From assembly GCA_963930655.1 (NCBI GenBank), contig OZ005605.1, positions 10,671,501-10,735,500 of the forward strand: 64,000 nt of DNA, in the 5' to 3' direction. Source of the stretch: Myrica gale (lineage: Eukaryota > Streptophyta > Magnoliopsida > Fagales > Myricaceae). The notes under the pieces are model-generated. The model did not search any database and had not been told where the DNA came from. It saw only the letters and a program-made list of their open reading frames with translations. Each line of letters starts with the position of its first letter. Position 1 is the stretch's first letter. Below are positions 22,177-35,976 of the stretch, piece after piece. The position numbers and the translations under genes are program-made.

Positions 22177-23207
22177 TGTGAGACCCCGAAAAATCAATAC
22201 GTACTCCGTTGTAAGCTTAAGGATTTGGTGATTTGTTTTGAATTAATGGAGGCCATGGTATGATCTAAATTTAATGAGCATTATGGAATATCAATGGATG
22301 AGGTCTAAATTTTAAGGTAGCCAATTTAAGTTGTTAGATTAAATGTATTTCTTTTCTATATCCTTGATTAATTTTTGAAGGATTATGTTATGGACCATAT
22401 TATTGGGCTATCAAGGTTTAAATGGTTGGACTTAAAGCCTAAAAGAATGGGCTGAAAATGGACAGCCCAAAGCTTGGCCGAAAATTAGGAATGATGTGCA
22501 TTGAAATTTAATCAAGTGGGCTACCCAATTACATGTGATATTGGGCCCTTGAAGTTGTGATATTGGGCTGCTATAAGGCTTAGAGTATTAGGTGGATATT
22601 GGACCTTTAAATGTATGCAATTGGGCTACCATGAAGATCAAGAAATTGGGCTTATGAATTAGAATTAAGCTTGTGATGTTGGGCCTTGGACCAATGATAA
22701 TGAGCTGCCTTATTATATTGGGCTCTAAACTATGATGATGGACTACCATTAAATTGTGTTAGGCTTTAAGGACCTAGGTCATGGGCCTAGTTTCAATGAT
22801 TCATGATATTGGGCCTAACTATAAGGATTGGTGTTATTGGGCTTGTGATTGGAATTAAGGTTTAGCCTAATGGGCCTTGAATTATGATGTTGGATTAGCA
22901 AGCCCATTAAGTAACCATGAACCCATTTAGTTGGATTTCAACCAAGTGAACTAGACTAGTTTTAAACCAAGGGAGACAAGGGGACATGAAGTGACATTGG
23001 CTAAAAAGTGCATTTTGGAGAAACCCCCCCTTGGCCGAAATTTGGACTAAGCTCATGCTCCCTTGCTTTTTGGCTTTTCATTTCACACCCATCACACTCC
23101 CTTTTCACTTTATTTGTGTCACTTCACCTTATTTGAGTCATTTTGGTCGACCAACACAAAGCCAAGACAAGAGAAACACAAAGCTAAAGAGAGAAAGGGA
23201 GAGGAGG

Positions 23208-26200
23208 TGTGAGACCCCGATTTTCTCCTACGTAATTGCTTATGTATTATTTTATTTTTCCAATGTAATAGTTTTTATTTCTTAATGGGGCTATGTTTTG
23301 GCCAATGTATGGCCTAATTTTTTATGTTATGGTATTTCGATTAAAATGGGATTTTATTTCATAAAATCTCTTTAAATAATTAATATGCCATTTTATGCAA
23401 GTATAAATTATATTATGTTAAGAGCCGAAATTTGCAAGTAAGTTCCTCTTTTACAAATTGATATTTTTCATTTACCTAATATGATTCATGGACCATATAA
23501 TTTGAATTATGCTTTAATAATTCCCTTGTATAAGCCGAAATTATTAATAGATTAAATAATGAAATTCTTTTTAATACATGGATTAAATATTGTATGTGAC
23601 ATGTAACATTATGATGTATTCTATATTATTAGAATTTCCATATGAATTAATTGATAAGCACACTTGCTTATCATAGTGATAAGCAAGCATGATAAGTTAG
23701 GAAACTTTTAGAGTGATAAGGCCTTGTGATTATTGTAGAGATAGGCTAAGGTCATTATCACATGATAAGATATCATACTTGTAAGGTGATAAGCTATTGG
23801 AATGGATATATAAGTAAGAGAGCTTATAAAGTGATAAGTTAGGTGATAAGTGAAAACCAAGTTGAAAGTTAGTTGCATATTAATGTGGAAGTAACTAGGT
23901 TGGTTGAAAAGCAACCAAACTAAGCAAAGGAGGGCTTCTACGTGAAAGGCAAGGAGAGGAAATTTGGAAGCCAAAGTGAGGTGCCATGTGATGTGTAAGA
24001 GATGTGTAAGAAGGTGTAAGTGTGTAAGAATTGATAAGACAAGACATTGAAGTAAAAAAAAAAAGAAGAGAAAAGCAAAGAGAAGGAGTGTTGGTCGATG
24101 GACTCAAGGAAAGAGAGAGAGAAGGATGTGGACATGGCCTTGGTCGGCCAACCCCTCCATTCATCCCCCCTCCCTCTTTCAAATTCTCTCATAACCATTC
24201 TCTCTCTCAAACCCTATGTCATAGCCTTAGGGTTGCATGGGGAGACTCAATCTCACACCAATCCCCTTGCTAATGCCATGACCGAACCCCCCCCCCATTT
24301 CACTCAACTCTCTCCCATTCCAAGCCTTGGCCGAATATTGCAAACCTCTCCATTCTCTCCCATTTTCAAGCCTTGACCGAATCTCACACTCAAGAGTTCA
24401 AGGTTTGTGCATTTCATCTTGCCTCTAAACCACTTCCATCTAGCTTGCCAAAACCCATTCCAAAAGCCAAGTAAATCTCTCTTGTTGTAGACAAAAGTCC
24501 TACCTTGAAAACCCTAGTCATTTGACACCATTTTTCTTCAAGCTTACCATGCCCTCTTCACCACCATAGAGCTTCTTTTAAACCAAGCTTGGTCATTTCT
24601 AAAGAGGGTGGACCGAATCTTTGAAGGAGGAAAAGGATAGGAAGAGTTGGTAAAGGTTGAAGGTGAGTTTAGTTTCATTGATGATTTTGTCTTGAGCTTC
24701 AAAAGTACTAACCAAAGGTACCTTATTTTCTAGGTGCTCAAGCTTGGACAAACAACAAGGTAAGGCTAAAATGATTTTGTTGGGTTAGCATGAGTGGCCG
24801 AATGGCCTATGTATAAGATCTTGAAGTTTTATTTTGATAGATGCCTTGATGTTGTTAGATCTTGGATGCTTAGGAACCCTAAGTTGTTTACATGCTAGAT
24901 CTAACCATGGAAGCCCTAGATCTAAGGTTGTATGTGAAGAAAAATGTAAATGGAGAACAATGCAAGCTAAAGGAAGTTAGATCTAAGTTTTTGATATGTT
25001 GGGTGATGAAAAATGATATCTTTGTTTAGATCTATGGATATTAGTGTGAATAAAGAGTAGATCTATTGTTGATGGAATTATTTGATAAAAAGGATTAAGT
25101 GTATGCATGCTAGTTAGGTCACAAATGCAAAGGATATGCATGATATAATTTTTAGCATGAAAAGGGTACATTTTGGGGTAAGGCCGAAAATAAGCTATGT
25201 GGATTTTCATGTATAGTTTTGAATATGTGTAGATCTGGACATTGGCCTTAACATGTGCAAGATTTATGACCTTAAATGCATAGTAGATGATTATGTTAAG
25301 TATTGGAAGCATGCATGTTGAAGGAAATAAAAGAAAACTAATCATTGGGTAAAAACATGTGTTGGCCGAATGCCATGAGTATAGTGTATGGTGTTGGTGC
25401 TTTGAATTATAGATATTAGGTTGTGAAATTGTTGATTGGAGGATGGGATCACCCTTGGAGAAAAAGTTGTGATTTAATTGGTGCATAAATGGTAGTGGCC
25501 GAAAGTTGCAAGAAAAGTTAACCCTAAGTGCAATTCATGATTTATGTATTTTCATTGTTGTGTTGGATGAGAAAAATTAGGGTTAGGCTAGTTGGAATAA
25601 TATTATAGAGCCATGATCTTTATTAAATATTATTGGAACCCTAGTTAAGTTTTACTCGGGTTTTATTTGAGGGTTAAAGTCTAAGTTAAGATTTAATCAT
25701 GAATAATTTATTAATAGTTAGAAATAAGGTTTTAATGTAGTACGTGTAATAAAAAGAGACTTAGGTTTAAATCTAAACCTATGAGTATTATTTAACCCTA
25801 ATCGAGACATGTACATGGATAAATATATTTTTATTTCAATAAAAATATTAATGATTTAATAAGCTAAGTTTTGAATATTTAAGGAAAAGAATAAAATAAT
25901 TATTTTGTAATTAAATGAATTTCAGTAATATGTATATATATATATATATATATCTTCGATTGATGACTGATTTCAAAAAAAGAAATGATTTCATAATTCT
26001 TAAAGTCTAAAAGAATATTTGAAACGCTTGTAGGCGATCCACGTGTCTGTATATACGAACAAGAAGACCAAGAGTAAGTGGATACTGTAAGTGGACAGTA
26101 AGTATTTCTTTTCAAAACTGGAATGACACACTGCATCGTTTCATGAACAAGTATGGGTTTTAAGAAAGCATGACATGATATGAATTTCATGAACAAGCAT

Positions 26201-27195
26201 GAATTTTAAGCAAGTATGAATTTTAAGCAAGCATGACATGACATGTGCATTGCATGAATTTTTCAAGAAGAAAGTTATGCAATGATTTTTATGGAAAGAA
26301 TATGAGAAGTTTTATGAAACGATAAGTTAAGATAAGGGGCACCGGTCGGTACCGTACCATCAAGTTGGACTCCCATACCGAAGGACATTTATGAGAAGGA
26401 TGAGTGAATCCAAGAGGCTGTGCAAGCCACACTGAAGGACAGTGAGAAGGTGTGGTGCCTCCAAGGGTCGTGTCTAGCCATCAGGCCTGGGGCCACTTCA
26501 AGGGCTAGCTCGACCACATGTTAAGGTCTCCAAGGGAATTCGGGGACGGTTCCGAAGGGAACGCACAACCCTGACTTCAGGGGTCAAATGGAGAGAGCCC
26601 GCAAGTAAAAGACATGAAATAATTATGATAAGGCCAACAAGGGCACAAGTACGAAAGAAAGATTTTAAGGGCCAAGGGCCAGTTTTACAAGCAAGTATGA
26701 AAGGAAGTGGTTTTCAAGGGCCTGGGGCCGAAAACACTAAACAAGAGCATATGCATAATTCATGAGCATGCATATGCATCAATTATCAAGTTTTCTTTCT
26801 TTCATGATTAAGCAAGCATGAGTCAAGAGCATGATTTAAGTTTTACGTCTTTTCCCTTACTGAGTCTTTTTGACTCACGTTTTTAAAATTGTGTCATTCC
26901 AGATGTATCAGGTGAAGAGAGTCAGGAGGACTACCTGACCTAGATGCCCAAGATATTATGTTTCGCATTTTGTTGATAGTGACACGAGCGTCACTAATTG
27001 GGTTCTAATATGTTAATTATATGTTTTGTATGAACTTAATGAGAACCATGTTTATGTAAATATTTGCTCGAACCCCTCGCGATCCTGTACGTTTCCGCCG
27101 TAATCAAGTAAGAAAATAAGTAAGAACGCTGGAGCCATCCGGGGGATAGCTCGCGGCTGTCACGGTCCATGCGGGATGCCGTTCGGGGCGTGACA
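23208..27195 (+). mobile_element. Solo LTR (3.99 kb, family A) nested in the previous one
   Basis: The LTR runs TGTGAGACCCCGATTTTC to GGGGCGTGACA, with a perfect TSD GGAGG (23203-23207 and 27196-27200). It is the same family as 1-1740. It has two mini-exon-like segments: 24734-24759 (TTTTCTAG| to AACAAG|GTAAGG) and 26034-26073 (TTGTAG| to AGA|GTAAGTGG). No internal coding region remains, so it formed by LTR-LTR recombination after inserting in the older solo LTR. Confidence 0.94.
26074..26902 (+). other. Structured putative intron, solo LTR 23208-27195
   Basis: Closing arms CTGGAATGACAC (26118-26129) and GTGTCATTCCAG (26891-26902) are perfectly complementary. Compared with the Tekay copy, both arms carry a matched T-to-C and A-to-G change. 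CCACAC/GTGTGG and CCCAT/ATGAG-type hairpins and TGAGTCTTTTTGACTCA are present. Confidence 0.5.
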
Positions 27196-29389
27196 GGAGG
27201 AGAGAATCAAGGGTGAACCGAAAGTTTTGAACCAAGAAGTGAGGTTTTGAGCTTGAACCAAGAGGGAACTTGTGTGAGAGGAAGGAGAAGAAGGAAGAAG
27301 AAGAAGGAGGTAAAGAAAATGAGAGGTCTTGCAAGGGAAAAAGGAAGGGAAAGCAAGGAGACAACAAGGTAAAGTCCGAATCTCACCATTTTTCCTTGTT
27401 GGCCGAACTCTTTGTGGTTGGATCTTGACATTTGTGACTTGATGTTGTTGGATCTTGAACTTAGAAACCATAGGTTATGTGTAAATGTTAGATCTGGCCA
27501 TGTATGCTTGAGATCTAAGTTTGAATGTTAAAGAAATACAAGAAATGAACAATGTATGTTGGATGGAGTTAGATCTAAACCTAGGTTATGTTTTGTTGGA
27601 TGTAAGTTGGATATTTCCTTAGATCTATGGTTGTTGATGTGTCTAAAGAGTAGATCTGGTCATGTTGGTTATGAATGATGAAGATATGAAGTTGATGCAT
27701 GCAATATAGGTTATAAAATGCAAAGGAAATGCATGTTGTGATTTTGGTATGAAAAATGTGATGTTTTGGTGTTGGCCGAACCATGTGTACCCTAAATCTT
27801 TGAGAACAATTTTATATATGCTTGGATCTGTTGGCTGGCTATATTATGTGTAAGTTTAGTGATCTATTGCATGAAAATCAACCATGAAAGGTGAAGAATG
27901 CATGCAAAGCAAAAGAACTAAAGAAAACCTAGTTCTGTTGTGATATTTTGGTGCTGGCCGAATAATGCTATGTGTGATAACTTGTGTTGTGTTTTGGTTT
28001 TTAGATCCTAAGTTGTGAAATTGTTGAATGGAGGATGGGATCACCATTGGAGATGAAGTTGTAATTAAAGAACACACAAAATTGGTGTTGGCCGAATGCC
28101 ATGAGGAAGAGAAACCCGAATTGCAAGCTTGTAACAATTGTAAATTTTATTTGCTTGTGATGAATAAATAAAATTAGGATTGTGGCCAAACAAATTAAAA
28201 GATGTTAAGGCTTAAAGGATCGAGTTAAAGGATTAACAAGCCTTGTGATGTTAAGCATGGATTAAGGATTCAATTAGAATGATTAATGTTGGCCAAATCC
28301 TATTTAGGGCAGAGTGAAACGTAATCGTAATGATATGTATACCAAAGCTAAGGATTAGAGAGCCTTGACCTTATGAGGAGAAAAATGTAAAACTCTAATC
28401 AAGGTTAATGTCTCGGGTTGCATAGAGAAATGCTAATATGCATGTAAAGGAATGACATGTAATTGGGATAATATAACATGCATGTTGGCCGATCGCCTTG
28501 ATGTATAGCAAGTTCTTGATGTTCGTTGATGGTTAAAAGTATTGCATGATGGTTATATCATGTATAGAACAACAAGCTTAAGAGGAAAATAAGGGCAAGA
28601 AGGCCACGGGTTGGCCAATGAAGTGAGGATTCAATATATATAAGTTGTGTTTTGACGAGTTGTATTCATTGGTGTTCATGTGAGCTTGAAACACTTAGAG
28701 ATAAAAGAAGAAGAACATTAGGTCAATCCTAAAGGTTTTGGCAGCAACAATATATCATGTTCCATGAAGTTAAGTGATGGCATTAATGGTTATTAGTCCA
28801 TGCAAAGGAAGATTAAAAGTGTGGGACCAGGAGAATAAAAAACTGGACATGAGATAAGTTGTTGTTTTGATATAGAATTTTTAGGACGAAATGTTGTTGC
28901 TGATTTCATGATAGGCTTCGGAATCAATGTTAAGGGACATGAAGAATTAATTGATCAAGTTGGATACGAGTTGGCCACGAAGAAGGTGAAAACAGCAACC
29001 TTGCACGTATCGAAGAGCGGTTTAGTTCCAGTACTTTGAAGTAATCGAGTTAGGTTTAAGGACTACGAATTCGAGATTGGACATCAAGGTTACGAAAGAA
29101 GATATAAAGATCGAGTTGAAATACCCTAGAAGTTCACGTAATTGGAGTTGTTTGATATGTATGATCTTTGCTACTTTCACTTTGATTATAAAAGTTAACA
29201 ATGTTTATAAGGAAGGTCACATTATGAAATCACATGTTCTAAGATTGGAACTCTGAAACTAAGATCGTAAATGATACGTTGGTATGCTTTGTTGAATATG
29301 GATAACTAAGCATTGGAGTATCGCTTGTAGGCGAAGACCGAACTAAGTTCGAGTGGATCGGTATAAGTGCAATAAGTGCAAGGAGTGCG

Positions 29390-30353
29390 GTAAGTGAATC
29401 TTACACTTTTATGAAAACTGGAATGATACACTACATGTCTTATTGTGCATGACAAGATGTTTTTAATACAAGTGACATGTATTGTGCATATAGAATGTTT
29501 CAAGTACGCATGATGTTTCGAACATGTCATAGCATGATCATTTGCATGAACGCATGAGAGACGTTTTGATGCAAATGAAATTACGATGTTTTCAAGAGTG
29601 GCATGACATGTTCATTTCATAGAAACATGAAAAGTTGTTTTATGCAAATGAAAAAGAATTTATGTTATGATTAAGCCCGGAGGTTTTGGTTGAACCCGTA
29701 CCAAGTAAGTGAGGTTCGACATCCATGCCGAGGGACGTTCGTGAAGGATGGATGGATGGATGGACGCCCATACCGAGGGACGTTGTTCGTGAAGGATGGG
29801 TTAGTCCGTGAGGTATGTGCAACCACACCGAGGAACGTTGCTCGAGAAGGTGTGGCACCTCCAAGGGTCATGTCTAGCCACTGAAGGACGAATGCGAGAA
29901 GGTGTGCTAGCTTGACCGTATGTAAGGTCTCCAAGGGAAATAGGGGACAGTTCCGATGGGAACAGCACAACCCTGATTTCAGGGGGGTTAAATGGAGCGA
30001 GAAAGCCCACAAGTATGAATAAGTGATTTTCAAGGGCCAAGGGCCAATTTCAAGTACAAGTTATGAAAGAAATATTTTAAGGGCCTGGGGCCAATTTCGA
30101 GATTTGAAATGCATTTGAAAAGGCCAAGAGTGGCAAGAGATTTTAGTGCATGGCATGTGCATCACGGAGCATGCATATGCATCATGGTTTTTATGCACTA
30201 TCTCATGACTCACAGTTATGCATTTCTTTTCTTAACTCTACAGTGTATTGAAGAAAGTAAGTTTTTAAAGTCATGTTTATCAAAGCTCATGTTTCAAATT
30301 GTTGTTCCTTACTGAGTCTTTCGACTCATAGTTTTTAAATCGTATCATTCCAG
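29390..30353 (+). other. Structured putative intron, solo LTR 22177-30736
   Basis: It follows GCG|GTAAGTG and ends GTATCATTCCAG (30342-30353), exactly complementary to CTGGAATGATAC (29418-29429). It has hairpins ATCCAT/ATGGAT, CCCAT/ATGGG and CCACAC/GTGTGG between 29720 and 29860, with the constant purine-rich inner sequence, and TGAGTCTTTCGACTCA near 30314. Confidence 0.5.
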
Positions 30354-30769
30354 ATCCACAAGATAACTGGGGAGCAGAGGAGTATCTCACGTAGAAATCC
30401 TGAAAGTTTGGGAATTGGAGCCGGAGTTGGTGAACTCTGAGGTAGCACTAGTGAGTGCTGGTTTTGATCAAGTGACAGTATATTGCCCTAGTACGTTTTG
30501 TATAAGCTTGCGAACAAGATGCATTGTATAGACTTTTCTGAATTATGATGTGTATACCGAGAGGTTATGATCATTGAGCTTGTATCTCGGCCAACATGTG
30601 GATCCTGAGTGAGCCATCCTATGTGTATTTAAAAAAAAAAAGTTTCCGCTGTAAGAGTTAGTGTAAGCGTTGGAGTGTTCTCGGGGAATGCTCGCGGCTG
30701 TCACGGACCCTGCGGGATGGCGTTCGGGGCGTGACATGTTAAGTGATATGAATGTTCTTATCTCTGTAG

Positions 30770-30820
30770 GCGTTGGGTGCAGGCACTACAGTGAGGCTTA
30801 TGATACTTAGCTTCCGAAAA
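30770..30820 (+). CDS. Possible third exon of the gene begun at 21383
   Basis: 51 bases (17 codons) lie between TCTCTGTAG and AAAA|GTAAAAAA, in the same phase as the end of exon 2. Reading on past the donor reaches TGA at once. It could equally be chance sequence at the 5' junction of the LINE that starts just downstream. Confidence 0.25.
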
Positions 30821-30846
30821 GTAAAAAACTGAAATGTAAGCGTACA

Positions 30847-31779
30847 ATGCAGAAGATGGTGTCCAGTAATAGCAAGTTTTCTGGATTTTGTTATAATTGT
30901 GGAAGGTTAGGACATTTATCAAACAATTGTGTGGCAGAGGCTTGTGTGTTGATAGATCCAGAAAGGTTTAGTCCGAAGATGATTGCAAACTCTGTTGATT
31001 ACAGAAGTTTTCAAAACCCGGAGAAACCAATCTCACGAAATTCAGGAACCCAAACAAATACCTCCTCCAGTTTACCTAAAACACAAAATCCAACCAAGAC
31101 ATGTCACCAAGATCATCAAAATATACCGAAGCAAAACCAATATATCAAACCTCAAACTCTGTATTCTGAGGGATTGATGGTGGACAAGAATATAAAAACA
31201 TGGAGCAGATCTGAGATTGTGGGTTTGAAACCAAGGGAAGAGGATGCAAGTGTGACGGAGGAGTGCCATTCCCTAGGCTCAGACAGGAATAAAAAGATTT
31301 TTGAAAATGAGTCTGATCTGGTGGCACAATCAAAGGATGATGAGGTATGGAAGGGTGGAGATGAGACTAATAGGAAAAATCTTGAGGTGCATCAAATGAT
31401 TCATTCAAATAAAATGATAAATGTTTGGAATGATTGGAATAAAAAATTTGAGAATGATTGGGAAGCTGTGCAGAGGAAAGAGAAGGAGCTGTGTTGTTTA
31501 CATAATACGGTGGATTGGTCGGTGAATAAGCGTATGATGGGCTCTTTATTGGGCTGGGCGGAAAGGAATGGGCCTGTGGTGGATGGTGAACAATTTAGAA
31601 GTAAGGATTGTAATATCATATTGGAGTGTGGCAGTTTAGGTCGGTTGGAATGTGCTGGATCTTCGGTTCAAATTAAAGAAATAAGTGGTGATGGATCAAA
31701 TGGGTGTGATAATCTTTGCACGGCTTCTAATACAAGGCCGTTTAAAAAAATTGAAAAAAAGAAAAAGGCCTTTGGTTAA
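30847..31779 (+). pseudogene. LINE ORF1 (RNA-binding protein), N-terminally truncated
   Basis: 310 codons remain. A CCHC knuckle (CYNCGRLGHLSNNC) lies at about residues 17-30, followed by a long polar, low-complexity tail as in plant L1 ORF1 proteins, which bind LINE RNA. The upstream domain that normally precedes the knuckle is absent. Confidence 0.7.
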
Positions 31780-32145
31780 AAGAAAGATCTAGTGAGAAAA
31801 GTGTGGTGGGTATACTAGTGGGGAAAAAAGAAATCCTCTTGAGGTGCTGGCGGAGGACAAGCAGGTTTCAAAGAAACTACATGTGGTTTTGAATGTTGAG
31901 AATTTGGCTTCGGCGGGGGAGATAGAGCAGTATAATGGAGAGGCTTTGGTAAAATTGTCCAGTGGGTTGCCGAGCTCTGGACGGAAAGGAGCGCCTTGTG
32001 GATCTGGAAGAAGAGGCTCGCGGGGTCATCGTGGAAGACAGAGGGAGGGTATTAGGCAGAGGGTTAGTAAAGGGAAGGAATTTTTCGAAGATTATTGTTT
32101 TTCTGAGGCTGAGGAGGCGGGCCAACCCATGCCCCCTACTCAGCC

Positions 32146-35100
32146 ATGACAGTGCTCTTTTGGAATTGTCGAGGTCTTGCCCAAGCCTCGACAATTCGAA
32201 CTCTTCGGGCGATGCTTAGGCAATCGAATCCAGAAAGTTTATGCACAGTTGAAACAAAGATTGATAAGGCGACGACTATTTTGAATAGCTTGGGGTATCA
32301 TGATTCTTTGGAGGTGCCGGCCAGGGGGTTGAAGGGTGGGATGATTTTAGCATGGAGGCAGGGTGTATATTTTGATATGATTTTTAAAAATGATTGCATC
32401 ATTAGTATCATTTTGAAAGGGGATTCCAGTAATCAAGATTGGGCTCTTACTTTTGTGCATTGCCCGTTTGATTGGGTTAGAAAGGAGAAATTTTGGGAGG
32501 AAGTTAGTAATGTGGGGATGTCTTTTGATGGTCCTTGGTTGTTAATGGGGGATTTTAATGCTATATCTGGGTAGGATGAAAGTGGGGGGGATTGCCATAT
32601 GCTTCTTCATCTAGGGATGGCTTTTATCAGTTTAAGTTGTATAATGGCCTAGTGGATATAGGAAGCACTGGAGCTAGATCTACATGTGTAATGGGAGAAG
32701 GGGATCACAGAAAATTTTGGAAAGTTTGGACAAAGGGTTAGCAAATGGTGAATGGGCTATGTTGTTTCCAAGGGCTATAATACGAAATATGATTAGACAT
32801 TCATCAGATCATGCTCCAATTTTGTTGGTTACTTATGGTGCCATGTCTGCTGGTCCAAAGCCTTTTAGATTTGAAAGTTGTTGGACTAGGGATGAGTCGA
32901 GTAAGGTGGTGGTCTCTGAAGCTTGGTGGGGTCAAGTGACTGGTTCGGCAGCTTTTAAATTGGTCCAAAAAATCAAGAGAACAAAGGTTGCTTTGAGGAA
33001 GTGGAATCGGGAACATTTTGGGCTGATTCAAACTCAAATTGAGTTGATTAATCGGAAACTGGCGGAGTTCCAGAGCTGTGAACCTTCTAAGCAAATGTGG
33101 GAGGAGGAGATGAGGATGCATGTGGCTCTAATTGAGGCTTTGAAAAAGGAGGAATGCTTGTGGAAGCAGACATACCATCCGAATTGTGTAAAATGCCAAC
33201 TAAGGAGGAGATTAAAAGGTGTTGTGGATGAAATTGGAGCTCTCAAAGCACCGGGTCCGGATGGTATGTCTGCTATTTTCTATCAGTTTTATTGGAATAC
33301 AGTACATTTGGATTTGGTTGAGATGGTGCAACAATTTTTTAGGTCTGGCCATATACTGAGGCAATTGAATCATACTTTCATTGTTTTAATTCCAAAGGTG
33401 GCTCATCCTTCAAAGATAGAACAATATCGACCTATTAGTCTTTGTAACGTGACTTACAAAGTTATTTCCAAAATATTAACTAGTAGGTTGAGGGCTGTGA
33501 TTTCAAAGATAATTTCGCCGTTTCAGGCGGATTTTGTTCTAGGAAGGATTATTCAAGAGAATATTATATTGAGTCAGGAGGTTATGCATTCTATGAAAGC
33601 AAAGCGTGGGAGGAAAGGGTTGGCTGCATTAAAATTGGATATGGAGAAGACATATGATCGAATGGAATGAAGTTTTTTTATTAAGGGTGATGAGATGTTT
33701 TGGGTTTGATCAAAGGTGGATTGCTTGGGTGGAACAAAGCTTATCTACTGTTTCTTTTTCGATCATGTTAAATGGATCTCCTCATGTTTTTTTAGACCTA
33801 AAAGGGGGCTTTGACAAGGCGATCCTCTATCTCCATTTTTGTTTATTATGGGGTCGAAGGTATTGTCAAGATTGCTTATTAAAGCTGAAGATTTGGGGGA
33901 GATACATGGGGTGAAAGTTGCAAGGGATTCTCCACCAATTACCCATTTGCTTTTTGCTGATGATCTAATGATTTTTTACGTGCTAATAGGAGGGAAGTTG
34001 AAGTCATTAACCGGATTTTAGCCAAATATTCTAGATGGTCTGGCCAGAAAGTGAATTTTGGAAATTCTGCTCTGCATTGTAGTGTTAATACCAATTCGGA
34101 ACTGGTTGATGTTTTATGTGGAATGTTGGGGGTTGGGAGGATGAGAAAGAATGCAAAATATTTGGGGTTGCCATTATTCATTGGGAGAGCTAAAAAGAAA
34201 GCATTTGAGGATGTAAAGGCTAAGGTTTTATCAAAAGTGGCAGGGTGGAAAGTAAAAGTTTTGTCACAAGCGGGTAGGACTACGCTTATTAGAGCGGTGG
34301 CTACGGCGATGCCATTGTATTGTATGTCTACTTTCTTGTTACCAAAAGGATGGTGTGAAGAGATTAATAGGATTTTGAAGGATTTTTGGTGGGGATTTCC
34401 ATCTCAAAAAAATAGGAATTATACTCCTAAAGCTTGGGATGCTATTTGTTTGCCAAAAAATATGGAAGGATTGGGTTTGAAGAAAATGTTTGAAGTAAAT
34501 ATGTCTCTTGTGGCAAAGTTGGGTTGGCGGATGGTGATAACTCTGAGTGTCTTTGGGTTAGGATAGCAAAGGCAAAATACAAGTTTGTATTTCCGGGTGT
34601 TAATTTGAGGACTATAAGGGGTGTATCATGGGTATGGACTGAGATTGCTAAAATGCTGCCACGGTTGATGGACGGTTTGTGTTTGGTACCAAGAAGAGGA
34701 GAGGAAGTGAGTATTAGGGAGGACCCTTGGCTCCCAAATTGTAATAATTTTTGGCCTATTTGGAAGGAGAATTGGGAGGGGTTGTCAAATGTAAAATTTG
34801 TAGCTGATTTGGTGAGTCATGTTACAAGGGGCTGGGATGTGGAATTAATAGTGTATTTTTTATGAAGAATGTGCAGAGGAGATCCTTTGAATGTCAGTCC
34901 CATGTTCTGAATTGGTGGATAAGTGGATTTGGATTTATGAGAAAATAGGGGTTTTCTCGGTTAAGTCGTTTATGCTGAGATTTCAAAACAAGAGAATGCC
35001 AAATATGAGGATTGAGAAAGAAACATGGGAGAAGCTATGGAAATGCAAAATTCAGGATCAGCTTAAATTTTTGGTGTGGAAGGTGGGGGCTGGTGCTTTA

Positions 35101-35976
35101 AAAACTAGAGGTGGGTTGGGTAGAATTCTGCAATGTGAAGACGAAGACGAGTTCTTGTGTCCATTATGCAGAAATGGTGTTGAAGATTCTCTTCATCTGC
35201 TTGCTTTTTGTGATGTAGCAGGTCAAGCATGGTGTGGGTCAATGTGGCCGATCCAATGGGATAAAGTTCCTTGTTCATCTATTGGTGAATTAGTGAGTTT
35301 TATTTTGAATGTGGATAGGGTGTTAAATTTGGAGAAAAAAATTTGCTAGAGCTTTTCTCCTTAATGCTGCCATTGTGAGGATGAATTGTGGCATTTAAGA
35401 AATCTGGTTGTGCCTCATGATGAGGTGGTGGATATTGGGGTTTTGGTGTTCTGGATAAAGAAGAGATATTGGGAGCATTCAAATGATTGGGTGGAGGTGG
35501 AAAGATATGCAAATGTGAGATGATGTCCTCCAAAGCCGGGTTGATTAAAATTGAATACGGATGTTGCTATCCGTTCTTCTGAATCTTACATAGCGGTCTC
35601 TATAAGAGATGCTTCTAGTTCCCTCTGTATGGCTTACACGGAACGAATAGGCGCTATGGATCCTTTGGTTGGTGAGGCTTTTGCTATGGCAGAAGCTGCA
35701 AGTTTAGCAAAGGCTAAGAAATGGAGCCGGGTAATCTTGGAATATGACTCGATGATCCTTTGTAAAGAGGTGCTTTCTGGGGTGCCGACTACAATTTGGG
35801 CCATATTGGGGATGGTAGACTTTATAAGAGCATGTCTTTCGGAATTTGTTGAATGGAAGATAGCTTGGGTCCCTAGGAAATGTAATAAAATGGCTCATAA
35901 ATTGGCTCAATGGGCTGCATATGTTGGTGTTATTGGATTTAGTTCCATTTCTGTAATATCTGAACATATCCAGTAA
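32146..35976 (+). pseudogene. LINE ORF2 (endonuclease, reverse transcriptase, RNase H), broken
   Basis: 32146-32574 encodes the amino-terminal endonuclease (starts with a VLFWNCRG motif, ends GDFNAISG before a stop). 32684-33670 continues the endonuclease end and enters RT (LIPKV, YRPISLCN, FQADFVLGR). The RT catalytic box FADD is intact at 33953-33964 but in a shifted frame. 34051-34866 and 34891-35349 cover the RT end and the zinc-binding region (CPLC..). 35551-35976 is an RNase H domain. At least four stops or frameshifts make it inactive. Confidence 0.85.

Larger units (their letters stand above)
22177..30736 (+). mobile_element. Solo LTR (4.57 kb) split by a nested solo LTR
   Basis: It starts TGTGAGACCCCGAAAAATC and ends GGCGTTCGGGGCGTGACA. 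A perfect TSD TGTTA (22172-22176 and 30737-30741) brackets the whole interval. The LTR itself is 22177-23207 plus 27201-30736. It has the purine tract with donor AACAAG|GTAAAG after 27368, mini-exon 29331-29389 and structured intron 29390-30353. The first kilobase is unusual in repeating TTGGGCT and GGGCC words many times (22400-22930). No internal region remains. Confidence 0.93.

Noticed and set aside
24983-25486. 167-codon minus-strand frame
   Set aside because: It lies inside a solo LTR, is AT-biased without a domain, and is not kept in the related LTRs.
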